Shown here one piece after another: positions 1 to 7,726 of a stretch of DNA of 30,906 nt (position 1 is its first letter; every line of letters starts with the position of its first letter). The notes beneath the pieces are model-generated. The model saw only the letters and a program-made list of their open reading frames with translations. It searched no databases and was not told the origin of the DNA. Origin of the DNA: Gammaproteobacteria bacterium (GTDB lineage Bacteria > Pseudomonadota > Gammaproteobacteria > DSM-16500); assembly GCA_013287025.1 (NCBI GenBank), contig JABDEN010000014.1, forward strand, positions 1 through 30,906. Reading direction: 5' to 3'. A program made the translations under genes and the position numbers.

Positions 1-669
1 CTGCCTTTTACAAAAGATAAAGAATCAGAAATTTTAGGCCAGATTCACGAAAGATTTCGTCCTTTCTCGGTTGAAGAAAAATCTTACGATTTTAGTAAGT
101 TAATTGAAGCCGTCACTTCTAAAGATGAAGAAAAAATTGAAAACGCTTTTCATCATTTTAAAGAAGATTTCAAACCAAGAAAAATTGAAAAAGGATGGCA
201 TTTTAACGTTCAAAATCTTTGTGTTGCCGCAAAAATTGCAAGTACTCGTAATAAACCTTGGTCTCCCGATCAATACGATTTATTTCTTGCCAAATGCGTG
301 GGATATCTACAGTATCAATTGCCGGTTTCATATGCGCAAGCGTACTGTAATGGACTTTTAAATATTATTCACAATAATAAAAAAGTCCCAATAAAACGAA
401 GTCTTATGTTAGATAATGGGGCTTCATTTTACGATACGGAGTTGCTTGGTGAATCCTTCATTATTTCCAGCCATCCTATATTAGATAACATTTCTTCAGC
501 AGTGCGTATTGAAAAAGATATTACCATTTGTTGTCAAGATAGTCCGGTCAGGTTTCATCTGGATCATTCGGTATATCTTGATAAATTACATAATTTTAAA
601 AAAGCTGGGATGAGGCAACTTGTTCAGGAGTTAGATAAAACACAATCCCATCGTTGTATTATGTGTTGA
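1..669 (+). CDS. Hypothetical protein, C-terminal part, ends in CaaX-like CIMC
   Basis: The reading frame is open from the first base of the window to a TGA at 667-669, so this is the last 222 residues of a longer gene whose start lies outside. The visible part is soluble-looking, mixed charged and aromatic, with no membrane segment and no domain I recognise. The striking feature is the very C-terminus, R-C-I-M-C (codons cgt tgt att atg tgt, then tga). Its last four residues fit a CaaX prenylation box with isoleucine and methionine at the two aliphatic positions. In Legionella such tails recruit host farnesyl- or geranylgeranyl-transferases to effectors, so a secreted host-directed role is a plausible inference, not a demonstrated one. 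A palindromic repeat follows directly. An ATG at 298 lies in the same frame but is internal. The reading is confident; the function is unknown. Confidence 0.8.
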   Translation: MPFTKDKESEILGQIHERFRPFSVEEKSYDFSKLIEAVTSKDEEKIENAFHHFKEDFKPRKIEKGWHFNVQNLCVAAKIASTRNKPWSPDQYDLFLAKCVGYLQYQLPVSYAQAYCNGLLNIIHNNKKVPIKRSLMLDNGASFYDTELLGESFIISSHPILDNISSAVRIEKDITICCQDSPVRFHLDHSVYLDKLHNFKKAGMRQLVQELDKTQSHRCIMC

Positions 670-670
670 G

Positions 671-786
671 TCCCCTCACCCGTCGCACAAAATGCTCCGT
701 ACCAGGGGGAGAGGTAATAACGGGTGAGAATTGCTCTAAACCCTCGCCCCTAACCCCTCTCCCCTCGCTGCGCTCCGGGAGAGGGG
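671..786. repeat. Intergenic palindromic repeat, two hairpins
   Basis: The gap between the two convergent genes is filled by two inverted repeats. The first pairs CTCACCCGT (675-683) with ACGGGTGAG (720-728). The second pairs CCCCTCTCCC (754-763) with GGGAGAGGGG (777-786). It is much more GC-rich than the surroundings, as dispersed intergenic repeats often are. It could stop transcription from both sides, but no T-tract follows either hairpin. Confidence 0.6.
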
Positions 787-794
787 AATAGATT

Positions 795-2210
795 TTAATA
801 CGCATTCTTATGCAAAAACCCCTGAAAAATAGTCAAGAAAATAATTTTGAGATCTAAACCAAGCGACCAATTTTCGATATAAAATAAATCATACTCGACG
901 CGTTTTTCCATTTTTTGAATATGATCGGTTTCACCACGCCAACCATTGATTTGCGCCCAACCCGTAATGCCGGGTTTGACTTTGTGGCGTTGCATATAAG
1001 CTTTAATAGAATCTTTATAAAACTCATTATGCTGAACCGCATGCGGACGAGGACCGACAATCGACATTTTACCCTGCAACACATTAAAAAATTGCGGTAA
1101 TTCATCTAAACTGGTGCGACGCAAAAATTTTCCGAATGTCGTCACACGTGTATCATTTTGTTTTGCTTGCGAAACTGTTCCTGTCGTTTCTGTATGAACA
1201 TGCATGGTCCGAAATTTATAAACATTAATAATACGCCCGTCCCAACCATGACGTAATTGCTTAAATAAAATGGGACCTTTGGAGGTTAACTTAATGCCTA
1301 ATGCTATAAATAATAAAATAGGACTAATGAAAATTAAAATAAAAAAAGCAAGGATTCGATCTTCTAATGCTTTCACAATACGATTTACCCCAATCATAGG
1401 GGACGCATTCAAATTTAATGTGGGGAAACCTGCGACTTCACTTATCGAGTGACTCAGTAAATCAAGACCAAAAATATCTAACACAAAACGAATTGACAAC
1501 GTATGATGACGTAATTCAAATAATAAATTTTTGACACGATCTTCGGCGCTCAACGGAAGCGCTAACCAAATTTCATCGATCGTTTCTTTGGAGTTTTTCA
1601 AATAATCACTTAAATTTACAGGCATCTTTTCGACGGGAATATTGGCAATGCGAGAATTTTTTTCATCTGCAAAATCATCGAAAAAAACGACAATACGAAA
1701 ACCAGTCCACAATGCATGCTGTATACTTTCCGCAAGTTTTTGCCCTAATTTCCCTGCGCCAATAATAATCACACGTCTTTCATTTAAGCCATGAGTGCGC
1801 ATTAATCGTAAAACAATTAACACGCTAAAACGAAACACAAATAATAAAAAAAACGAAAAAAAAGCCCATAACAAAAACCAACCTCGAGAGAAGCTTTCGC
1901 CAGTTTTAGTGAAAAAAGCTAAACTACTAAGGAAAAATAACAGTATAAACATCGCCTGTATTAAACGAGAAAATGTTTGCCAAAAACTCTGGGCACGAAC
2001 CGATTCATAAACATGGCAACATGAAAAAATGACACTCGTACCGAGAGCCGCCACACCTAAAGCGAGAAAGTAGTTGAAAGGTAAGGAAAAATTGCCTATT
2101 TTGCAGGCATATGCAAAAACCCCCGCTACGATAATAGCTAAAATATCCAGCCCCCTCATCATCATGGAGAGGGTTTTGGAATATTCTTTTAGTAAACCTT
2201 TAGGGAGCAT
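795..2210 (-). CDS. Undecaprenyl-phosphate sugar phosphotransferase (WcaJ-type)
   Basis: This enzyme should transfer a sugar-1-phosphate from a nucleotide sugar to undecaprenyl phosphate at the inner membrane, the first step of an O-antigen or exopolysaccharide repeat unit. The 471 residues match the polyprenyl glycosylphosphotransferase layout: four or five N-terminal membrane helices (about 15-140), a Rossmann-like CoA-binding-type domain with I-I-G-A-G-K-L-G near residue 150, another hydrophobic segment near 290, and the C-terminal bacterial sugar transferase domain. That domain carries K-F-R-T-M, D-E-L-P-Q-F-F-N-V-L-Q-G-K-M-S-I-V-G-P-R-P and K-P-G-I-T-G-W-A-Q-I-N-G. Length is normal for the family. 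It is divergent from the glycosyltransferase at 2265 across a 54-base gap. Whether the sugar is glucose, galactose or another cannot be read from sequence alone. Confidence 0.9.
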   Translation of the reverse strand: MLPKGLLKEYSKTLSMMMRGLDILAIIVAGVFAYACKIGNFSLPFNYFLALGVAALGTSVIFSCCHVYESVRAQSFWQTFSRLIQAMFILLFFLSSLAFFTKTGESFSRGWFLLWAFFSFFLLFVFRFSVLIVLRLMRTHGLNERRVIIIGAGKLGQKLAESIQHALWTGFRIVVFFDDFADEKNSRIANIPVEKMPVNLSDYLKNSKETIDEIWLALPLSAEDRVKNLLFELRHHTLSIRFVLDIFGLDLLSHSISEVAGFPTLNLNASPMIGVNRIVKALEDRILAFFILIFISPILLFIALGIKLTSKGPILFKQLRHGWDGRIINVYKFRTMHVHTETTGTVSQAKQNDTRVTTFGKFLRRTSLDELPQFFNVLQGKMSIVGPRPHAVQHNEFYKDSIKAYMQRHKVKPGITGWAQINGWRGETDHIQKMEKRVEYDLFYIENWSLGLDLKIIFLTIFQGFLHKNAY

Positions 2211-2264
2211 ATAAATCCGAATTTATGGTATGATCGTAAAACTTTAACATTTTAGTCAAAACTC
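2211..2264. promoter_or_regulatory. Divergent promoter region between wcaJ-like and GT4 genes
   Basis: This 54-base gap separates two divergently transcribed polysaccharide genes, so it should hold both promoters. On the plus strand TATGAT at 2229-2234 is a good -10 candidate about 30 bases before the ATG at 2265, but no convincing -35 box lies at the right distance. No clear -10 was found for the minus strand. Confidence 0.3.
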
Positions 2265-3377
2265 ATGAAAATTGCTATTATTTCTGATTGGTTAGTTACT
2301 TTCGCTGGGGCTGAAAAAGTCCTTGCTGAACTCATACAATGCTTTCCAACAGCCGATTTATTTGCGGTCATTGATTTTTTATCGGATGAAGATCGAAGTC
2401 ATATTCAACATAAAAGAGCATCCACGACTTTTATTCAAAAACTGCCGCTTGCAAAAAAACATTATCGATCCTATTTACCTTTAATGCCACTTGCAATCGA
2501 ACAATTAGATGTTTCATCGTACGATCTTGTCATTTCAAGTTCTCATGCCATTGCCAAAGGGATCATTACCTCTCCGACACAATGTCATATTTGTTATATC
2601 CATTCTCCGATGCGTTATGCGTGGGATATGCAACATCAATATTTGAAAGAAGCGGGATTAGAAAGTGGAATAAAAGGTTATTTTGCCAAATGGATTTTAC
2701 ATAAAATGCGCATGTGGGATGCGAGAACCGCAAATGGTGTCGATCATTTTGTTGCAAATTCCGCCTATATCGCTAATCGCGTTTTCAAAACTTATCGCAG
2801 AGAATCAACCGTTATTTCACCGCCGATTGATTTGTCACTTTTCAAACCGCATTACCAAAAAGAAAATTTTTATCTCGCCGCATCACGCATGGTTCCCTAT
2901 AAAAAAATGCCGCTCATCGCCGAAAGTTTTCGACGCATGCCGGATAAAAAATTAATCATCATTGGCGATGGTCCCGATTTTCATAAAATTCAAAAATACG
3001 CTTGCAGCAATATTAAAATTTTAGGGTACCAATCGACTCCTGTACTGGTAGAATATTTGCAAAGAGCAAAAGCTTTTGTTTTTGCAGCAGAAGAAGATTT
3101 TGGTTTACTACCAGTGGAAGCCCAAGCAACTGGGACACCGGTAATTGCGTTTCAAAAAGGTGGCGCGACAGAAACTGTTCGCGGACTCGAAGATGAGAAG
3201 CCTACTGGCGTCTTTTTCAAAACACAAACCGTAGATGCCATCATGAATGCGATCAATCTATTTGAAAAAAATGCAGAGAAAATAACAATTGAAAATTGCA
3301 TTGAAAACGCAAGTCGTTTTTCATCGCAACTTTTTCAAGAAAAATTTAAAAAGTTCGTTTATGATAGGTTACTTTAA
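2265..3377 (+). CDS. Glycosyltransferase family 4 (WbaZ-like mannosyltransferase)
   Basis: A 370-residue retaining GT-B glycosyltransferase that should add a hexose, possibly mannose from a nucleotide sugar, to a lipid-linked oligosaccharide on the cytoplasmic face. The N-terminal acceptor domain starts M-K-I-A-I-I-S-D-W-L and contains Y-I-H-S-P-M-R-Y-A-W-D (about 111-121), typical of the WbaZ-like GT4 group. The C-terminal half has the nucleotide-sugar fold with I-I-G-D-G-P and the E-x7-E signature E-E-D-F-G-L-L-P-V-E-A near residue 280. The ATG has only a weak ribosome site. It is divergent from the WcaJ-type gene and precedes the GtrB/GtrA-type pair by 164 bases containing a palindromic repeat. 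A GDP-mannose supplier (ManC) is at 13014-14435, consistent with a mannosyltransferase, but the sugar is inference. Confidence 0.85.
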   Translation: MKIAIISDWLVTFAGAEKVLAELIQCFPTADLFAVIDFLSDEDRSHIQHKRASTTFIQKLPLAKKHYRSYLPLMPLAIEQLDVSSYDLVISSSHAIAKGIITSPTQCHICYIHSPMRYAWDMQHQYLKEAGLESGIKGYFAKWILHKMRMWDARTANGVDHFVANSAYIANRVFKTYRRESTVISPPIDLSLFKPHYQKENFYLAASRMVPYKKMPLIAESFRRMPDKKLIIIGDGPDFHKIQKYACSNIKILGYQSTPVLVEYLQRAKAFVFAAEEDFGLLPVEAQATGTPVIAFQKGGATETVRGLEDEKPTGVFFKTQTVDAIMNAINLFEKNAEKITIENCIENASRFSSQLFQEKFKKFVYDRLL

Positions 3378-3398
3378 GGTTCGCCGCCCTATTAACAA

Positions 3399-3485
3399 CC
3401 GTCGTCCCGCGACTTGGTAACGCGAAGGATCCAGAAAGTCCTACGATGTCGCTCTGGATCCCGCGAACAAGTCGCGGGACGACGG
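3399..3485. repeat. Palindromic dispersed repeat (GTCGTCCCGCG type), long copy
   Basis: The ends form an 18-base perfect inverted repeat: CCGTCGTCCCGCGACTTG at 3399-3416 is the reverse complement of the sequence at 3468-3485. Inside it, GGATCCAG and CTGGATCC form a second nested stem. The same outer arm reappears at 14558-14596. No ORF is present inside. It lies in the 164-base gap between two same-strand glycosyltransferase genes. Confidence 0.8.
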
Positions 3486-3541
3486 AGTATTTTTAGCGGT
3501 CTTAGACAGATTTTTTATTTATTAAATTTGAGCCGACACAC

Positions 3542-4492
3542 ATGAATGTCATTGATAACAATATACAACTTTCCATTATCGTTCCCGTTTATAAAGAGGA
3601 ACGTAGCATTCAACCGTTTTTAGCACGCATGGAACCTGTTCTCGCAAAATTAAAATTAACTTATGAAATTATTTTTTGTTTAGATCCCTCCCCTGATCGT
3701 ACGGAGGAAGTAATACTGAAAGAATTAGAACGCAATCCTAATATTAAACTCATGATTTTTTCGAGACGTTTTGGTCAACCTTCTGCAACAATGGCGGGGA
3801 TTTTACATGCGCGCGGTGAAGTATCGGGCGTCATCGATGTTGATTTACAAGATCCTCCTGAATTAATCGAAAAAATGTATCATAAACTCAAAGAAGGTTA
3901 TGAGGTGGTTTACGCGAGACGTATTTCGCGCCAAGGCGAAACTTTCATTAAACGCTGCATTGCGTACTTTGGTTATAAAATTATAAATAAACTGACTGAT
4001 GTTCAAATCCCTCGAAATACTGGTGATTTTCGATTAATGACGAGACGCGTCATGGAAGAATTACGAAGTTTAAATGAATCGCATGGATTTTTACGCGGGT
4101 TGGTGGCTTATGTCGGTTTTAAACAAGCTTATGTTGATTATGACCGAGATCCGCGCATGGTTGGGAAAGGTAATTACAATCGATTCACCGGATCTTTAAA
4201 AATCGGCTTAAATGGTTTAATCAGCTTCAGCAGCCGTCCATTACAAATGATGTCTATCGTCGGCGCTTTAATTGCAAGTTTTAGTTTTCTTTTAGGTGCA
4301 TGGTACGTTTTACAAAAACTCATTGGCATCGATTTAACACCGGGACTTTCTACCACAATTTTAGTCGTCACTTTTTTTTCTGGGGTACAATTATTATGTC
4401 TTGGCCTCATGGGAGAATATGTCGGCCGTATTTATGATGAAGTGAAAAAAAGACCCATGTACATTGTGGATCGATTTATTGCGAAAAAATGA
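3542..4492 (+). CDS. Family 2 glycosyltransferase, GtrB/DPM1-like
   Basis: A 316-residue enzyme that should charge a polyprenyl phosphate with a sugar for later transfer in the periplasm. The GT-A catalytic domain begins S-I-I-V-P-V-Y-K-E-E (11-20) and carries the metal-binding run D-V-D-L-Q-D-P-P (99-106). Two C-terminal membrane helices (about 230-255 and 270-292) are typical of GtrB, ArnC and dolichol-phosphate mannose synthases. The stop overlaps the start of the next gene, a GtrA-like protein; in phage and O-antigen systems GtrA flips the lipid-linked sugar that GtrB makes. No dedicated GtrC-type transferase is recognisable nearby. The ATG has no strong Shine-Dalgarno sequence. Confidence 0.87.
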   Translation: MNVIDNNIQLSIIVPVYKEERSIQPFLARMEPVLAKLKLTYEIIFCLDPSPDRTEEVILKELERNPNIKLMIFSRRFGQPSATMAGILHARGEVSGVIDVDLQDPPELIEKMYHKLKEGYEVVYARRISRQGETFIKRCIAYFGYKIINKLTDVQIPRNTGDFRLMTRRVMEELRSLNESHGFLRGLVAYVGFKQAYVDYDRDPRMVGKGNYNRFTGSLKIGLNGLISFSSRPLQMMSIVGALIASFSFLLGAWYVLQKLIGIDLTPGLSTTILVVTFFSGVQLLCLGLMGEYVGRIYDEVKKRPMYIVDRFIAKK

Positions 4493-4914
4493 AAATGATC
4501 AATCAAACTTTACAATATATTTTTACAAATAAACGTTCTATTGCATCGTTCTTAACAGTGGGAGCGTTATCGGCTATTGTGTATTTCTCTGTATTTTCAC
4601 TGCTATGGAAAGTACTCGAGGTTAATTATAATATTGCCATTACGATTGCTTATATTTTATCGGTAATCTTTCATTTTAATGCGAATCGATATTTCACTTT
4701 TAAAAGTCATGGCAAAAAAATTTTGCAACATTTGATAAAATATTTCATTATGCTTCTCTTTAATTATGCAGTGACGTTAGTGATCGTCTATATCATTGTG
4801 GAGCACTTATATCTATCTCCATACTTAGGCATTGTGATTTCCATTGGGACCACGATGAATACTGGATATTTGCTTTCACGATACTGGATATTTCAAGTTT
4901 CTGCAGAACAATGA
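4489..4914 (+). CDS. GtrA-like membrane protein (putative lipid-sugar flippase)
   Basis: A 141-residue protein that is almost entirely hydrophobic, with four predicted membrane helices and the GtrA family start F-L-T-V-G-A-L-S-A (21-29), plus F-H-F-N-A-N-R-Y-F-T-F near residues 61-71. GtrA family members are believed to flip undecaprenyl-phosphate-linked sugars across the inner membrane. The ATGA-type overlap with the preceding GtrB-like gene (4489-4492) argues for translational coupling and a joint function. Length is usual for the family. Confidence 0.85.
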   Translation: MKMINQTLQYIFTNKRSIASFLTVGALSAIVYFSVFSLLWKVLEVNYNIAITIAYILSVIFHFNANRYFTFKSHGKKILQHLIKYFIMLLFNYAVTLVIVYIIVEHLYLSPYLGIVISIGTTMNTGYLLSRYWIFQVSAEQ

Positions 4915-4926
4915 AGGAGAATTCAT

Positions 4927-5892
4927 TTGCGATATTTTATAACAGGTTGCGCAGGATTTATCGGCAGCAATTTAGCTGACTGTCTTTTATCAATGGGTCA
5001 TGAAGTCGTAGGGTTTGATAATTTTTCAACGGGTTCACTTAAATTTATCGAGATGGCCCGCCAATATAAAACATTCACCTTAATACAAAATGATTTACTC
5101 AATCGCGATGCATTAAATAAATCGTTGCGAGATGTCGACATGGTATTTCATTTGGCGGCAAATGCAGATGTACGCTTCGGCACACATCATCCGCATAAAG
5201 ATTTAGAACAAAATACCATTGCAACCTATCATGTGTTAGAAGCGATGCGAATAAATCAGGTGAAACGCATCGCTTTTGCATCCACCGGTTCCATTTACGG
5301 TGAATCGAATATCATTCCAACCCCAGAAGACGCCCCTTTTCCTGTTCAAACATCGTTATATGGCGCGTCAAAATTAGCCGCCGAAGGATTGATTCAAGCC
5401 TATTCGGAAGGTTTCGATTTCCAATCTTATATCTTTAGATTCGTGTCGATTTTAGGTGAACGTTATTCTCATGGACATGTTTATGATTTTTATCAACAAC
5501 TATTAGAAAATCCAAATCAACTCACCGTCCTCGGAAACGGTAAACAAAAAAAATCATATTTATATATTGAAGATTGTATTAATGCCATGTTATATGCGAT
5601 CGAAAAATCTCACGATAAAGTCAATATTTTTAATTTAGGTACGGATGAATATTGCGAAGTGAATGATTCTATCCAATGGATTTCAGAATACTTACAACTT
5701 TCACCTGAACTGATTTATACAGGTGGCGATCGCGGTTGGGTGGGCGATAATCCTTTTATTTTTCTCGATTGTCAGCGCATTAAAAATTTAGGATGGACCG
5801 CTTCAAAATCTATTCGAGAAAGCATCATCCACACACTCCAATATTTACAACAAAACGTGTGGATTTATTCAAAGGTACAATATGCAAGTTGA
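4927..5892 (+). CDS. NAD-dependent sugar epimerase/dehydratase (extended SDR)
   Basis: A 321-residue nucleotide-sugar epimerase or dehydratase. The N-terminal NAD site is T-G-C-A-G-F-I-G (G7, G10, G13), followed by H-L-A-A-N-A-D-V, the active-site S-T-G-S-I-Y-G-E (119-126) and the catalytic Y145-G-A-S-K149. The general fold is that of UDP-glucose 4-epimerase-like enzymes; the exact substrate cannot be read from the sequence. The start is TTG at 4927, chosen because AAGGAGA at 4914-4920 sits six bases upstream and the glycine motif follows immediately; there is no in-frame ATG nearby. It overlaps the next SDR gene by 11 bases. Context suggests action on a GDP-heptose or related intermediate, which is inference. 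Confidence 0.87.
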   Translation: MRYFITGCAGFIGSNLADCLLSMGHEVVGFDNFSTGSLKFIEMARQYKTFTLIQNDLLNRDALNKSLRDVDMVFHLAANADVRFGTHHPHKDLEQNTIATYHVLEAMRINQVKRIAFASTGSIYGESNIIPTPEDAPFPVQTSLYGASKLAAEGLIQAYSEGFDFQSYIFRFVSILGERYSHGHVYDFYQQLLENPNQLTVLGNGKQKKSYLYIEDCINAMLYAIEKSHDKVNIFNLGTDEYCEVNDSIQWISEYLQLSPELIYTGGDRGWVGDNPFIFLDCQRIKNLGWTASKSIRESIIHTLQYLQQNVWIYSKVQYAS

Positions 5893-6730
5893 TTTGAAAG
5901 GGAAAACTGCGCTCATTACCGGTGCATCACGTGGCCTTGGATTTGCCATTGCAGAAACATTTTTTAAAGCGGGCGCCAATCTTATTTTAATCGCCCGTAA
6001 TGAAGAGGCATTAAAACATTTTCGTGACATACATCCATCCGACAATCAATCTATCGAAATTATCCCAGCAGATTTAGGGAAAGATTTAACGCATTGCATT
6101 CGTACGCTCGCTTCCAAAAAAATTGATATTTTAGTCAATAATGCCGCAATTTCCGGACCCATTGGCCCGCTGTGGGAAAATGATTGGGAGCATTGGCTTT
6201 ATGCGTTACAAGTGAATATGATTACTCCCATCGCGCTTTGTAAAGCGCTTTTACCACGAATGATCGCTCAAAATAACGGAAGAATCATCAACTTATCTGG
6301 TGGAGGCGCAACGGGAAGTCGCCCTCACTTCTCAGCCTACGCTGTCGCTAAAACTGGCCTTGTGCGTTTTACGGAAACCTTGGCAGAGGAAGTCAAATCC
6401 TATAAAATCACGGTAAATGCCATTGCGCCTGGCGTCATGAACACGCAAATTTTAACCGACATTATAACAGCCGGAAAAGCAATCGTCGGTGAAAAAGAGT
6501 ATTCTGCCGCTTTCGACCAACTTCAATCAGCTAATCCTTTGACTGAAAATCCTGCTGAGCTATGTTTGTTTTTAGCAAGTGAGATAAGTCAAAGCATCAA
6601 CGGAAAACTGATTAGTGCCGCATGGGATCCTTGGAAATCACTCACCCATTATAGTGATATGTTAAAAAGTACGGATATTTATACATTGCGCCGCATTGTA
6701 CCAAAAGATCGCGGCCAAGATTGGGGATAA
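5882..6730 (+). CDS. Short-chain dehydrogenase/reductase, polysaccharide locus
   Basis: A 282-residue classical SDR oxidoreductase. It shows T-G-A-S-R-G-L-G (13-20, the NAD(P)-binding glycines), N-N-A-A at 86-89, and the catalytic pair Y153-A-V-A-K157, with L-S-G-G near 138-141 in place of the catalytic serine strand. The P-G motif (A-I-A-P-G-V-M-N-T) follows. The last 40 or so residues extend beyond the usual SDR core. It overlaps the upstream epimerase by 11 bases and is 18 bases before the Gfo/Idh-type gene. Three redox/epimerase enzymes in a row suggest stepwise remodelling of one sugar nucleotide. Fatty-acid-type SDR roles are less likely in this context. Confidence 0.85.
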   Translation: MQVDLKGKTALITGASRGLGFAIAETFFKAGANLILIARNEEALKHFRDIHPSDNQSIEIIPADLGKDLTHCIRTLASKKIDILVNNAAISGPIGPLWENDWEHWLYALQVNMITPIALCKALLPRMIAQNNGRIINLSGGGATGSRPHFSAYAVAKTGLVRFTETLAEEVKSYKITVNAIAPGVMNTQILTDIITAGKAIVGEKEYSAAFDQLQSANPLTENPAELCLFLASEISQSINGKLISAAWDPWKSLTHYSDMLKSTDIYTLRRIVPKDRGQDWG

Positions 6731-6748
6731 ATTGGGGGATAATAATAA

Positions 6749-7726
6749 ATGAATGTTGCCATTATCGGATGCGGTCTTATTGGACAAAAACGTGCAAAAT
6801 CCTTGGGAAAAGCATCATTAGTCGCATGTGCGGACATTGTGCCTGAAAGAGCGCATGCACTCGCAAACCTTTTTACAGATTGCAAAGCATATACGGATTG
6901 GAAAGAAATGATAAAACGCGATGACATTGATATTGTCATTGTGGCAACATTGCATGCTGATCTTGCAGAAATGGGTTTAGCATCCATACAATCGGGAAAA
7001 CATGTTTTACTTGAAAAACCCGCGGGAAAAGAGGCAAAAGAAATTTTACCGTTAATCGAAGCCTCAGAAAAAAATGCAAAATTTATTCGTGTTGGTTTTA
7101 ATCATCGTTATCATCCTGCCTTTCGTAAAGCAAGATCGCTTGTAGACCAAGATGCATTAGGCGAATTAATGTTTATCCGCGCACGTTACGGTCATGGCGG
7201 GCGGCTGGGTTATGATCAAGAATGGCGTGCCAATCCCGTCCTTTCGGGTGGTGGAGAACTCATCGATCAAGGCATTCATTTAATTGATCTCGCACGCTGG
7301 TTTTTAGGTGATTTTACGCATATTCAAGGACACGCTAGCACTTATTATTGGGATATGCCGGTGGACGATAACAGCTTTCTCATGTTAAAAACGAAAAAAA
7401 ATCAGATGGCTTTTTTACACGCGAGCTGCACAGAGTGGAAAAATTTATTTTCATTTGAAATTTATGGCAAAAAAGGAAAAATTGATATTTCAGGATTAGG
7501 CGGAAGTTATGGTGTAGAACGCATTGCGTTTTATGAAATGCGTCCAGAAATGGGACCACCGGATACTTTCATGTGGGAATATCCCATGCCGGATGACTCG
7601 TTTGAAATTGAATTCAACGAATTTTTAGAAGATATAAAAAATAGTCGAAAACCAAAGGCAAGCATCCATGATGCTCATGCCGCATTAAGTATTGTGGAAG
7701 AAATTTATAGGATATCCAATTTATGA
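6749..7726 (+). CDS. Gfo/Idh/MocA-family sugar oxidoreductase
   Basis: A 325-residue NAD(P)-dependent oxidoreductase. The N-terminal Rossmann fold begins with I-I-G-C-G-L-I-G (G7, G9, G12), and the family's lysine motif is visible as L-E-K-P-A-G-K (about 90-96). The C-terminal domain carries H-R-Y-H-P-A-F and G-G-G-E-L-I-D-Q-G-I-H-L-I-D, where the last aspartate and histidine are the usual catalytic positions. Family members oxidise or reduce ring hydroxyls of sugars and sugar nucleotides. The stop overlaps the ATG of the downstream kinase (ATGA at 7723-7726), indicating one transcript and coupling. The exact substrate is unknown. Confidence 0.86.
   Translation: MNVAIIGCGLIGQKRAKSLGKASLVACADIVPERAHALANLFTDCKAYTDWKEMIKRDDIDIVIVATLHADLAEMGLASIQSGKHVLLEKPAGKEAKEILPLIEASEKNAKFIRVGFNHRYHPAFRKARSLVDQDALGELMFIRARYGHGGRLGYDQEWRANPVLSGGGELIDQGIHLIDLARWFLGDFTHIQGHASTYYWDMPVDDNSFLMLKTKKNQMAFLHASCTEWKNLFSFEIYGKKGKIDISGLGGSYGVERIAFYEMRPEMGPPDTFMWEYPMPDDSFEIEFNEFLEDIKNSRKPKASIHDAHAALSIVEEIYRISNL

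Noticed and set aside
104..361. An 85-residue plus-strand open frame starting at ATG 104
   Set aside because: It is out of frame with the partial gene that reads through from base 1 to 669; its product is low-complexity and it has no ribosome site.
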